Shown here in pieces: positions 7,352 through 15,369 of a stretch of 64,000 nt of DNA. Below the pieces are notes generated by a model. The model was not told the DNA's origin, did no database searches, and saw nothing but the letters and a program-made list of their open reading frames with translations. The position numbers and the translations under genes are program-made. Source of the stretch: Streptomyces sp. NBC_00539. Lineage in GTDB: Bacteria > Actinomycetota > Actinomycetes > Streptomycetales > Streptomycetaceae. Positions within the stretch are counted from its first letter, which is position 1. Each line of letters starts with the position of its first letter. Where the stretch lies: NCBI RefSeq assembly GCF_036346105.1, contig NZ_CP107811.1, positions 1,798,001-1,862,000 on the forward strand, read 5' to 3'.

Positions 7352-9760
7352 TCAGCTGCGCAGCGGGCCCTCGCAGCTGTAGCCCGACGTCCCCGCCGTG
7401 TGGTTGCTCCAGATCTCCACGGGGCCGAAGGAGCAGTTCATGTCGGTGAAGTTGGTGGAGACGGGGGCCGTCCGGTCGAGGATGAAGTAGTCCACCGTCT
7501 CGGACATGTCCTTGAAGTTCTGGTCGTCGCTGCGCCAGTTCTTGAGGTTGGCCGTGATGCGGCCGGTACAGGTGAACCGGCGCTTGCCGGGGTCGCCGTT
7601 CTCCACGCAGTCGGGGGTGTTGTAGGTGGCTGCCGCGAACGAGGACTTCACGTTCGCGAGCGCGGAGTCGCGCAGCCGGTCGTTGGCCGTGAAGCTGGTG
7701 TTCGGCACGTAGAGCTGGTCGACCTTGGCGATCTGCGCGTCCAGGAACTTGTCGTAGTCGCGCTGGAGGTAGGTGTCGGCGCCCATCCGGTGGCGCCACG
7801 CGTCGTACCCGGCGACGTCGTTCTCGCGCAGGTGGGTGTACATCTCGCGCAGCAGGCTGGGCTTCTCGGTCCACAGGAACTCGAAGAACGTGCCCGCGTA
7901 GTTGTAGAAGCGGAAGCCGTCGCCGTCGTAGGTGGCGTTCAGCAGCTGTTCGACCGACATCCGGGGGCCGCCGCCGGCGGTGTCGTTGATGATGCCCTTG
8001 ACCAGGGACTTGCGGACGGCGATGCCGTTGTCGCGGGTCGCGCCGTCGAAGAACTCGGCAGTGCCCTCGTCCATCGCGGTCGTGCGGTCGCCCTCGTACC
8101 AGGGGCCCTCGCCGAAGGAGCCGGGGACGGCGAAGCGGCCGTTGAGGTAGTGCGTGTACTCGTGGCGGAACAGCTCTTCGAGGGTGAGGGTGGAGTCCTG
8201 CGGGACGCGGCGCTGGTAGGTGTAGAAGGTGGCGCCGTTCTCGATGTACATGCCGCCGTTGTTGGTGCCGTAGCCGTTGAGCATCGTCTGGTAGGTGACG
8301 TAGTCGGCGCGGGAGGCGTACAGCACGATGTTCAACGTGGTGTTGGGGTCGCCGGCGAGCGGCTGGTCCGTGCCGAGCACGCGGTGGAACTGCGTCTTGA
8401 CCTGCTTGCTCGCGTAGTAGAGCTGGTCGACGGTGGCCCGGTCGAGTGCGGTGCGGACCTTGATGCCGCCGTTGTCGTACGTGTAGGTGTTGGGGAAGAG
8501 CATCTTCTCGATGTCCTCCTTGCACACCCCGTACTGCTTGCACGCGTTGTAGCTGTTCAGCCAGCTGACGACCTTGGCCCAGGGCTCGCTTCCGTTGCCC
8601 CACGTCGTCTTGACCTGCGCGAGGAGCGTTCCGAGGTCGGCGGTGATCTGGTCCTGGAGGCCGTCGACCTGGCCGAAGCGGCCGTACTCACCCAGCCCGT
8701 CGCGGACGGCCCATTCGTTCGGGGTGCCCTTGAGGTGCGTGTATCCGGCGAAGGCCTTGAAGGCGGCCCGGTAGGAGGGGTCCGCCTTGACCGCGGCGTG
8801 GAAGTCGGAGTCCTCGTTGCCCGGGTACACGCCGAGGTAGTTGATGGTGAGGGCGGCGAGGGCGGCCCCGCCCCAGTTCGCGTCGCCGCTGGTCGCGGGG
8901 TGCGAGGCGTCCAGGGTGGCCAGGACCTTCTTGATGAGGCCGAGCTGGCGGTGGCGCATGCCGGGCCCGACGGAGTAGAGGGCCTCGCGCAGGGTCCGGG
9001 CGTTGGAGGCGGTGGCGTCGAAAGTGTGCGCGGCGTTGCCGAAGTCGGTGACGGCCCGGGTCATGGCGTCGACGGTCGCGGCGTCGGTGAGGTCGATCTC
9101 GTCGCGGGAGAAGTCGTGGTAGATCGCGGCGTGCAGGAAGGTGAACATCTCCTCCAGGTGGGAGGAGTTGCGGCCGTCGTGGGCGGCGGCCAGGGCGGAT
9201 ATCCGGCGGGAGACGGCCTGGACGTGCGCGTCGTCCATAACGGGTGCCAGGCGGGCGTCCCAGGTCCATATGAGGCCGCGCAGGCAGCCGTCCGCGAGGA
9301 CGGCCGGGTCGGCGAGGAAGTCGGCGAACTGCTCGGGCGACAGCGCCTTGATCCCGTCGAGGGTGCAGGGCACGTTGACGGCCAGGCCCCGGGTGGTGGG
9401 AGCGCCCTGGGCGGGCTTGCCGCTCTTGTCCGTGCGCTGCGCGGAGGCGGCGGCGCCCGCGGCCGGGGCGGCGCCGGGAACCTTGCCGTCGGATATCGCC
9501 AGGCCGCCGGGGGCGGGGGCCGGTACCGCGGTGGTCGGCGCCAGGGCGTCGGCCCGGTGCTCGACCTCGTCGAACGGGTTCGGCGCGAGGGCGCCGGGGG
9601 CTCCGCCGGTGGTGCCGGCCGCGGAACCGGAGGTGAAGGTCGCCGGGACCGGAGCGCCCGCCTCGGCCGCGTGGGTCACGGCCTGGCCGGCGGAGGCGAG
9701 GAGCGTGACGGCGACGGCGGCGGAGAGGAGGGACGAACGCACAGCTCTGTGCTGGGACAC
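7352..9760 (-). CDS. Secreted M9-family collagenase
   Basis: A protein of about 802 residues. It has a signal peptide (RSSLLSAAVAVTLLASAGQA, cleavage near AEA), a Pro/Ala-rich spacer, an M9 N-terminal activator-like region, and a metalloprotease domain with the zinc motif HEYTH near residue 533 and the downstream glutamate in DEGTAEF about 30 residues later. The C-terminus has a short Cys-containing domain but no obvious PKD repeats, so it is shorter than clostridial collagenases. Start chosen: the GTG at 9760, with AGGAG six bases upstream, rather than the TTG just before it. It would act outside the cell, releasing Pro/Hyp-rich peptides. It ends at a strong hairpin and is divergent from an Xaa-Pro aminopeptidase gene, which fits a role in feeding the hydroxyproline pathway. 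Confidence 0.92.
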   Translation of the reverse strand: MSQHRAVRSSLLSAAVAVTLLASAGQAVTHAAEAGAPVPATFTSGSAAGTTGGAPGALAPNPFDEVEHRADALAPTTAVPAPAPGGLAISDGKVPGAAPAAGAAASAQRTDKSGKPAQGAPTTRGLAVNVPCTLDGIKALSPEQFADFLADPAVLADGCLRGLIWTWDARLAPVMDDAHVQAVSRRISALAAAHDGRNSSHLEEMFTFLHAAIYHDFSRDEIDLTDAATVDAMTRAVTDFGNAAHTFDATASNARTLREALYSVGPGMRHRQLGLIKKVLATLDASHPATSGDANWGGAALAALTINYLGVYPGNEDSDFHAAVKADPSYRAAFKAFAGYTHLKGTPNEWAVRDGLGEYGRFGQVDGLQDQITADLGTLLAQVKTTWGNGSEPWAKVVSWLNSYNACKQYGVCKEDIEKMLFPNTYTYDNGGIKVRTALDRATVDQLYYASKQVKTQFHRVLGTDQPLAGDPNTTLNIVLYASRADYVTYQTMLNGYGTNNGGMYIENGATFYTYQRRVPQDSTLTLEELFRHEYTHYLNGRFAVPGSFGEGPWYEGDRTTAMDEGTAEFFDGATRDNGIAVRKSLVKGIINDTAGGGPRMSVEQLLNATYDGDGFRFYNYAGTFFEFLWTEKPSLLREMYTHLRENDVAGYDAWRHRMGADTYLQRDYDKFLDAQIAKVDQLYVPNTSFTANDRLRDSALANVKSSFAAATYNTPDCVENGDPGKRRFTCTGRITANLKNWRSDDQNFKDMSETVDYFILDRTAPVSTNFTDMNCSFGPVEIWSNHTAGTSGYSCEGPLRS

Positions 9761-9895
9761 CAAGGACTCCTGTGGGGAAGGGAGGGCCGCGGGTGCGGCG
9801 TGCGAGATGCATGAGGTGCGTAGTGCGTGAACTGCCCTGCTTCACGCGGCGTTTGACGGGGATTAACGCGGCGCGGTGTGAGCTGTAACATAGTA

Positions 9896-9904
9896 ATGTG
9901 AAAT
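9896..9904. promoter_or_regulatory. Putative GntR operator D (ATGTGAAAT) in the collagenase/aminopeptidase divergent promoter
   Basis: ATGTGAAAT differs by one base from ATGTNACAT. It lies in the 198-bp gap between the divergent collagenase and aminopeptidase genes, within the AT-rich run TAACATAGTAATGTGAAATT. This is the weakest member of the set because the mismatch is in an otherwise conserved position. If real it ties both peptidases to the same regulator. Confidence 0.35.
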
Positions 9905-9958
9905 TGCACTGACAACCCCTGTGCGCCCACCAGTTCGCTTCTCTTCCAGGGAGCCCCC

Positions 9959-11329
9959 GTGACCGATGCCTCCTCCCGCCTCCACATCGGCAGCCATGAC
10001 CTGCCCGTCTCTCCGGAGCTGTCCCGTTTCATGGCGGGCGGCTGGGCCCCTTCACCGCTGAGCGGCTCGAGCGGGATTCCGGCGTCCGCCGTCACCCCCG
10101 CCCGCCGGGCCCGCCTGTCGGCGCTCTTCCCGGGCGAGCGGCTCATCTTCCCGGCCGGCGAACTCAAGGTCCGCTCCAACGACTGCGACTACCGCTTCCG
10201 TCCGCACAGCGCGTACGCCTGGCTGACGGGTCTGACCGGCGAGGACCAGGTGGGCCACGTCCTGGTGCTGGAGCCTTCGGGCCCGCACGGACACGAGGCC
10301 GTGCTGTACCTGCGCCCGCGCTCACCGCGCGCGGACGGCAACGAGGAGTTCTACCGGGACCGCCGGTACGGGGAGTTCTGGGTGGGCCGCCGCGCCGACC
10401 TGGCCGAGGCGCAGGCCCTGACCGGCATCCGCTGCGCCCACCTGGACTCCCTCGGCTCACCGACGGGCCGCGACGCCTCACGTGACGCCGGACTCGCCAC
10501 CGCGCTCTCCGAGTTGCGCCTGGTGAAGGACGCCTGGGAGGTGGACCAGCTCCAGTCGGCGGTGGACCACACGGCGGCCGGGTTCGAGGACGTCGTACGG
10601 TCCCTGCCGCGCGCGCTGGAACACCCGCGCGGCGAGCGCTGGATCGAGGGGGTCTTCGGCCTGCGCGCCCGGGCGGAGGGCAACGGGACCGGGTACGACA
10701 CGATCGCCGCCTCGGGCGCGCACGCGTGCGTGCTGCACTGGATCCGCAACGACGGCCGCCTGGACCGGGGCGATCTGCTCCTGCTGGACGCGGGAGTGGA
10801 GACCGACACCCTCTACACGGCGGACATCACCCGCACCCTCCCCCTGTCGGGACGGTTCTCCCCGGTCCAGCGGCAGGTGTACGAACTGGTCCTGGCCGCC
10901 CAGGAAGCGGGCATCGCCGCGCTGCGGCCGGGCGCGAGCTTCCGGGACTTCCACCGCGCGGGCATGCGGGTGATCGCGGAAGGGCTCGCGGAATGGGGGG
11001 TCCTCAAGGACGCGGAGGGTGACCTGCACCGGCGCTACACCTTGTGCAGCAGCGGCCACATGCTGGGGCTGGACGTCCACGACTGCGCGAAGGCGCGGGC
11101 GCAGACCTACCTGGACGGGGTGCTGGAGGAGGGCCAGGTCCTCACGGTGGAACCGGGCCTCTACCTCCAGCCCGACGACGAGACGCTGCCCGCCGAACTG
11201 CGCGGCATCGGGGTGCGCATCGAGGACGACCTGGTCATCACGGCGACGGGCGCCCGACTGATGTCGGGCGCCCTGCCGCGGACGGTCAGCGGGATCGAGG
11301 AGTGGATGGGAACCCTGCTGGAAGGCTGA
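9959..11329 (+). CDS. pepP: Xaa-Pro aminopeptidase (aminopeptidase P, M24B family)
   Basis: A 456-residue M24B peptidase. The N-terminal aminopeptidase-P domain is followed by a pita-bread catalytic domain with the expected metal ligands: Asp in LLLDAGVE, Asp in ADITRT, His in GHMLGLDVHDC, Glu in VEPGLY and Glu in VRIEDD. It removes the N-terminal residue from peptides with proline, and often hydroxyproline, in second position. There is no signal peptide, so it is cytoplasmic. The GTG start at 9959 is preceded by AGGGAG. It is transcribed divergently from the collagenase gene and sits beside the hydroxyproline genes, where it would process imported collagen peptides that ordinary peptidases cannot cut. 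Streptomyces commonly have other copies of this family. Confidence 0.92.
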   Translation: MTDASSRLHIGSHDLPVSPELSRFMAGGWAPSPLSGSSGIPASAVTPARRARLSALFPGERLIFPAGELKVRSNDCDYRFRPHSAYAWLTGLTGEDQVGHVLVLEPSGPHGHEAVLYLRPRSPRADGNEEFYRDRRYGEFWVGRRADLAEAQALTGIRCAHLDSLGSPTGRDASRDAGLATALSELRLVKDAWEVDQLQSAVDHTAAGFEDVVRSLPRALEHPRGERWIEGVFGLRARAEGNGTGYDTIAASGAHACVLHWIRNDGRLDRGDLLLLDAGVETDTLYTADITRTLPLSGRFSPVQRQVYELVLAAQEAGIAALRPGASFRDFHRAGMRVIAEGLAEWGVLKDAEGDLHRRYTLCSSGHMLGLDVHDCAKARAQTYLDGVLEEGQVLTVEPGLYLQPDDETLPAELRGIGVRIEDDLVITATGARLMSGALPRTVSGIEEWMGTLLEG

Positions 11330-11374
11330 AACCGCCGGCAGGCCGGTGTCGGGCGCACCCCGCGGAGCACCGGC

Positions 11375-11629
11375 TCACAGCCCGCCCGACGAGGCACCGC
11401 ACTCGGTACAGACGGAGACGCCGGCCGTTGCCGACACGGCCGGCGCCCCTTCCCCCTCTCGTTTCGCCGCCGCCGAGTTGGCGGTCAGGACGTGCTTGAA
11501 GCGTTGCTGGCGACGCAGCTCGCGGACGTCCATGGAGTGCATACGGCCGACTCCGGATGAGGTCCAAGCGGCACATCCCGTGCCCAGGACAGCGCAGATC
11601 AGCGCGATTCTCAGGAGCATGTCTGGCAC
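11375..11629 (-). CDS. Small secreted or lipoprotein-like protein of unknown function
   Basis: An 84-residue protein beginning MPDMLLRIALICAVLGTGCAAW. The short hydrophobic segment ending in LGTGC looks like a lipobox, but could also be a plain signal segment. The rest is polar (MDVRELRRQQRFKHVL) with a C-terminal CTEC pair that could bind metal. The GTG at 11629 is preceded by GAGAGGAA at suitable spacing. It is convergent with the aminopeptidase gene. No function can be assigned, and the reading frame could be longer at its 5' end. Confidence 0.5.
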   Translation of the reverse strand: MPDMLLRIALICAVLGTGCAAWTSSGVGRMHSMDVRELRRQQRFKHVLTANSAAAKREGEGAPAVSATAGVSVCTECGASSGGL

Positions 11630-11842
11630 AGCGGTTCCTCTCCGGTGACTGGTGGCAGGGCGTCGGCCGTCTGGCCCGCTCACCCACGTCATAACGTCCC
11701 GGCATATGCGGGGTTGCGCCTTGTCAGCCGATTGCCACAACCGCAGAAATGATAAAAGACACTGGTCAAGCCCCGTTTACCGCACACTCGCCGTCACCTG
11801 AACGGCCCGCACCCTCCCCGGCTCCGGATCCGTTTATGGACT

Positions 11843-12139
11843 ATGACAAATGCAAACCACGCAGAAATTTTTCTCCGGAGCGCGGGCGGTCTGGGGCTCG
11901 GCATGAGTGCCGGCACCACGAGGGCGGGGAAATGGACGTACACGAGCTGGACCCCCGACAAGGGCGCGACCCTGCGCAGCCAGCGGCGTGAGGTGGACCT
12001 CCACTACTCGTCCTCGATCTTCGAGGACTTCCTGGAGGCGATGAACCGGATCCAGGACGAGTTCAGCCGGCGCTCGCCGCTCACGGGGCCGGCCGAGACC
12101 GTCGTCAGCGAGTGCTCCGGCGAGATCCCCCGTGTTTGA
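11843..12139 (+). CDS. Hypothetical protein, translationally coupled to a DUF2637-like gene
   Basis: A 98-residue protein with no recognised domain. After the first 20 residues it has GKWTYTSWTPDKG and an acidic/aromatic stretch (DLHYSSSIFEDFLEAMNRIQDEFSRR). The ATG at 11843 has a poor ribosome-binding site; another ATG at 11903 (MSAGTTRAG) is equally plausible. The stop overlaps the start of the next gene by eight bases, so both are probably one small operon. The 213-bp region upstream (11630-11842) contains AT-rich promoter-like patches but no other recognisable feature. Confidence 0.6.
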   Translation: MTNANHAEIFLRSAGGLGLGMSAGTTRAGKWTYTSWTPDKGATLRSQRREVDLHYSSSIFEDFLEAMNRIQDEFSRRSPLTGPAETVVSECSGEIPRV

Positions 12140-12977
12140 GCAGTACGAGCGGCACGACGGCAGCGGATGGCACGTCGCCCACCAGCAACCGCTCCTGGGG
12201 CCTGACGAGGTGGACATCCCGTGGGATCCGGCCGAAGAACTGGCCCACCTCCTCCAGGAGGCCAGGCAGCCGAGGCCGGCGGAGACGTTCGACCACTACG
12301 GCTTCGACGAGACCGGCGAAACCGGCGCCGCCGTGGGCGCGGTCACCGAGCCGGCGCCGGGAGTCTTCGAAAGGCCGGTCCCGCCGGCCCGCACCGGGCA
12401 CCGCCGGACCCCGGCGAAGACGTCCGTGGTGACCCTGTTCGGCACGGGCAGTTTCTTCACCGCCCTGCTGGTCGCCGTCATCGCCGCCGTCGTGAGCATC
12501 TTCAGCGGTCTGGCCATCTGCGAGGCCCTGCGTCACAGCGCCGGCCCGCGCACGGCGGACGACGTCGTCAACTGGTGGCCGCTGCTCATCTACGGGCCGT
12601 GGGTGACCGCTTCGCTGTCCATCCTCCGGGCCGCCCTACATCAGCGGCGCGCGGTCCATTCCTGGTCCATCGTCCTGTTGTTCTCCACCCTCGCCACGCT
12701 CCTGTGCGTCGCCCAGGCACCCAGCACGCTCGCCGCCCAGGCGGCGGCCACGCTCCCACCGATCGCCGCGCTGGCCTGCCTCCAGCAGCTCGTCCGCCAG
12801 ATCACCCTGACACGACCGCCCCGGCAAGCCGTTCCACGACACCGCGGCCGCACGTTCTCCCTGCTCCGGCCACCGACCGTCGTGAGCAGCCCGGACAGCG
12901 CGATCCCCGACTACCCGGTGATGGACCAGAGGGCCGCCCGTGCCGCTACCCCTCCGAGATTCCGCTACGGATCGTGA
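12132..12977 (+). CDS. DUF2637-like multi-spanning membrane protein
   Basis: A 281-residue protein. The N-terminal third is acidic and soluble. Then come about four membrane segments: GSFFTALLVAVIAAVVSIF near 120, a WWPLLIYGPWV segment, WSIVLLFSTLATLLCV, and a late Ala-rich helix (LPPIAALACLQQL). The SGLAICEALRH and YGPWVTASLSILRA segments resemble DUF2637 (SpdB-like) proteins of actinobacteria, often linked to integrated plasmids and to regulators. The GTG start at 12132 overlaps the previous gene by eight bases. The C-terminus is basic and cytosolic. A role in plasmid spread or regulation cannot be told from sequence. Confidence 0.65.
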   Translation: MFEQYERHDGSGWHVAHQQPLLGPDEVDIPWDPAEELAHLLQEARQPRPAETFDHYGFDETGETGAAVGAVTEPAPGVFERPVPPARTGHRRTPAKTSVVTLFGTGSFFTALLVAVIAAVVSIFSGLAICEALRHSAGPRTADDVVNWWPLLIYGPWVTASLSILRAALHQRRAVHSWSIVLLFSTLATLLCVAQAPSTLAAQAAATLPPIAALACLQQLVRQITLTRPPRQAVPRHRGRTFSLLRPPTVVSSPDSAIPDYPVMDQRAARAATPPRFRYGS

Positions 12978-13220
12978 ACTCCCGCCCCTCCGACACTGCT
13001 TCCCTTCCCCCCGGCCGAGGAGCGTGATCACTTGCACTACGAGAACGAAGATCAAAACGCATTAGTCACGGGCTGCGCCCGGTCTCAGCCCTACGGGTGT
13101 GCGCCGTGACCGGCGGCCCTCCACGGGGCCCGGGCCGCGCCGGGGCCACGCCCCGCCGCCCGGGTGGCGCACGCCCTCACCCCCCACACGTTTCCCGACG
13201 TCTCCTGAGAGGACAGCACC

Positions 13221-13481
13221 ATGCCCTACGAGCTCACCCACGCCGAGCGACTCCGGTACAAGCGGAGCCAGGACGCCGCATACCACGCGGGCGAGGAAGC
13301 CGTCACGAACCTCCAGGCCGCGCTCTCCCTCGCCGGCCTGACCCTGCCCTCGCTCTGCAACGACGGACCGGTCGGCTGCCGCGGTCTCGTCCGGCTCGGG
13401 GGGTGCAGCACGGACGTGGCGAACCGACTCGCCGAGGTCATCGCCGCGGGGGCCCACGCCCTGCAAGGCGAGCACCTGTGA
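13221..13481 (+). CDS. Small conserved-type hypothetical protein
   Basis: An 86-residue protein with a well-placed ribosome-binding site (GAGAGGA, nine bases before the ATG at 13221). It is alpha-helical in appearance (HAERLRYKRSQDAAYHAGEEA, then NRLAEVIAAGAHAL), with two central cysteines in LCNDGPVGCRGL and a third in GGCSTDVANR. There is no signal peptide and no membrane segment. It stands alone between the DUF2637-like gene and an XRE regulator. The upstream 243 bases (12978-13220) hold no gene that can be supported. Confidence 0.6.
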   Translation: MPYELTHAERLRYKRSQDAAYHAGEEAVTNLQAALSLAGLTLPSLCNDGPVGCRGLVRLGGCSTDVANRLAEVIAAGAHALQGEHL

Positions 13482-13637
13482 ACTGAGCTCCGCAGCCGGG
13501 CGCATTAGGCCGAACTGATGATGTTGGCCGCGCGGATGTCGCGCGTGTCGGGCGGCCTATGCACAATGCGTTTGCCGATGTAGGCCGTGGGGTGAGGTGA
13601 CCTCTGCGTGATGTCTTGAGCTGGAGGTACACCGCCC

Positions 13638-14498
13638 ATGTCGGGCAACGGCAATCCCACCGTCAGAAGGCGCCGCCTGGGCGCGGAACTCCGGCAGCTC
13701 CGCAAGGCCACGGGCATGACGTCCTCGCAGGTGGCGCAACGCCTGATGGTGTCCCAGCCCAAGATCAGTCTCATCGAGACCGGGCGGCGCCCCATCAACC
13801 CGCGCGACGGCCGCGACCTGTGCCGGATCTACGGGATCACCGACCAGGCCGTCGTCGACTCGTTGATGCGGATGGCGAAGGAATCGGGCCGCCAAGGCTG
13901 GTGGGTGTCCTGCGGCGACGTCCCCTACGGCGTCTACATCGGGCTGGAGACGGCGGCGGCCTCGATCCACTCCTACGACGCACTGCTGGTGCCCGGGCTG
14001 CTGCAGACTCCCCCTTACGCGGCGGCGGTCATCGCCGCGTCCTTCCCGTACCCCACGGAGGAACAGGCCGCCGTCAGCCTGGACGTGCGCCTGCGGCGCC
14101 AACACCGCGCGCACCATCCCGCCCGCCCGTTGCGCTTATGGACCATCCTGGACGAATCAGCACTGCACCGGACGGTGGGCGACCGCGAGGTCATGCGGGA
14201 GCAGCTGGAGCACCTGAACTCCCTTGGCGCCCAGCCGCACATCACCGTGCAGGTCCTGCCCCACAGCTCAGGGGCCCACCCCGGGGTCTTGGGGCAGTTC
14301 TCCCTCCTCACTTATCCGGAGTCCGAGTCGGGGGTCGTCTACCTGGAACGCTTCACCAGCGACCTGTACTTGGAGAAGCACGCCGACCGGTACCCGTACC
14401 AGATCATGTTCGACCACCTGCAGGCCCAGGCCCTGGGCGCCGACGACTCCCGGCATCTGATCAACGACGTGATCAAGACGTACGGCGGGGCCCGCTGA
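13638..14498 (+). CDS. XRE-family regulator with DUF5753-type C-terminal half; contains a TTA codon
   Basis: A 286-residue protein. The N-terminal helix-turn-helix (TGMTSSQVAQRLMVSQPKIS, residues near 24-45) is followed by a large domain of the type common in Streptomyces BldB/WhiJ-like regulators, with YDALLVPGLLQTPPYA and LPHSSGAHPGVLGQF motifs. A GGAGG eleven bases before the ATG supports the start. These regulators usually sit beside a small DUF397 protein, but none is adjacent here. Codon 167 (14136-14138) is TTA, which in Streptomyces needs the bldA tRNA, so translation may be tied to development. A hairpin spanning the stop codon ends the transcript. Confidence 0.88.
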   Translation: MSGNGNPTVRRRRLGAELRQLRKATGMTSSQVAQRLMVSQPKISLIETGRRPINPRDGRDLCRIYGITDQAVVDSLMRMAKESGRQGWWVSCGDVPYGVYIGLETAAASIHSYDALLVPGLLQTPPYAAAVIAASFPYPTEEQAAVSLDVRLRRQHRAHHPARPLRLWTILDESALHRTVGDREVMREQLEHLNSLGAQPHITVQVLPHSSGAHPGVLGQFSLLTYPESESGVVYLERFTSDLYLEKHADRYPYQIMFDHLQAQALGADDSRHLINDVIKTYGGAR

Positions 14499-14519
14499 CG
14501 GTGTCAACGGGCCCCGCCG
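14483..14519. terminator. Bidirectional hairpin between convergent genes
   Basis: CGGCGGGGCCCG (14483-14494) and CGGGCCCCGCCG (14508-14519) form a perfect 12-bp stem with a 13-base loop. It begins inside the last codons of the XRE gene and ends seven bases before the stop of the convergent secreted-protein gene, so it can serve both. Confidence 0.7.
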
Positions 14520-14525
14520 GGCCAC

Positions 14526-14870
14526 CTACCAGCGGCCTCCGTCGTCATGGCCGTAGCCCGACGAGTTGTCCCAACCACCGCCGTTCCAGTTGCCGTTGTC
14601 GTCGTTCCAGTTCCCGTGGTCGTCGTTCCAGTAGCCGTTGTCGTGGTCGTGGTTCCAGCCGGCGTTGCGCCAGTTGCCGCTGTCGTCGTCGTTCCAGCGG
14701 GAGGAGTTGCCGCAGTCGCGCGAGTCGTGGCCGCGCGAGTAGTTGGAGTGCTGCTGGCTGTGTTGCGGAAGGCTCGTGTGGGTGGCGGCGAACGCGCCGC
14801 TCACCGGCATGAGGCCGAGCGTCACCCCGGCGGCCCCCGCCACGACAGCTGCGATGATCCCACGGCGCAT
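14526..14870 (-). CDS. Secreted W/N/D/G-rich low-complexity protein
   Basis: A 114-residue protein. The signal peptide (IIAAVVAGAAGVTLGLM, cleavage near AFA-AT) is followed by a Ser/Gln/His stretch. From about residue 50 to the end the chain is made of short units rich in Trp, Asn, Asp and Gly, such as GNWNDDNGNWNGGGW. GGAGG lies nine bases before the ATG at 14870. The mature part has one cysteine and no known fold. Such chains may bind metals or surfaces or self-assemble, but no function is known to me. A similar repeat could arise by codon-level slippage of the GTCGTCGTTCCAG-type DNA unit. Confidence 0.75.
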   Translation of the reverse strand: MRRGIIAAVVAGAAGVTLGLMPVSGAFAATHTSLPQHSQQHSNYSRGHDSRDCGNSSRWNDDDSGNWRNAGWNHDHDNGYWNDDHGNWNDDNGNWNGGGWDNSSGYGHDDGGRW

Positions 14871-14970
14871 AACGATGCACCTCCGAGAATTTGGGGATGT
14901 TCCTTACGAAGAGGACATTTCCACCCTCTCTCTTCCCCCACCCGCTGTCAAAGGCACCCGCACCGCACCG

Positions 14971-15369
14971 TCAGTCCAGGACGGCGATGCCGTCGAGTTC
15001 GACGAGCGCCTGCTCGTCCCACAGCCTGACGGCCCCCACCACCGCCATCGCCGGATAGTCCCGGCCCGCCAGGGCCCGCCAGATACGGCCGAGTTCCGGA
15101 GCGTGACACCGGTACGACTCCACGTCCACCGGATACACCGTCACCCTGGCCAGCTGCGCCGGGGTCCCACCGGCCGCGGCGAGCGCCGTCAGCAGGTTGG
15201 ACAGGGCGCGCTCGAACTGCTGCGGCAAGGTCTCCCCCACCACCTTGCCGGAGCCGTCCAGCGCGGTCTGGCCGGCCAGGAACACCAGGCGGGAGCCGGT
15301 CGCCGCGACGGCGTGCGAGAAGCCCGCGGGCGGGGCGAGTTCCGCCGGATTGATGCGTTCCACGCTCAT
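14971..15369 (-). CDS. RidA/YjgF family protein
   Basis: A 132-residue RidA-family protein with the VFLAGQTALDGSGKVVG region, the QFERALSNLLTALAAAGG helix and the YPAMAVVGAVRLW plus ALVELDGIAVLD C-terminal strands. RidA proteins hydrolyse reactive enamines/imines. The conserved arginine usually found in the VRLW/VRCL-like segment is present. The start overlaps the stop of the acyl-CoA dehydrogenase gene by four bases (15366-15369), so they are coupled. In an aminobenzoyl-CoA pathway an imine hydrolase would help release ammonia from a non-aromatic aminoenoyl-CoA intermediate. That role is inference from context. Confidence 0.88.
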   Translation of the reverse strand: MSVERINPAELAPPAGFSHAVAATGSRLVFLAGQTALDGSGKVVGETLPQQFERALSNLLTALAAAGGTPAQLARVTVYPVDVESYRCHAPELGRIWRALAGRDYPAMAVVGAVRLWDEQALVELDGIAVLD

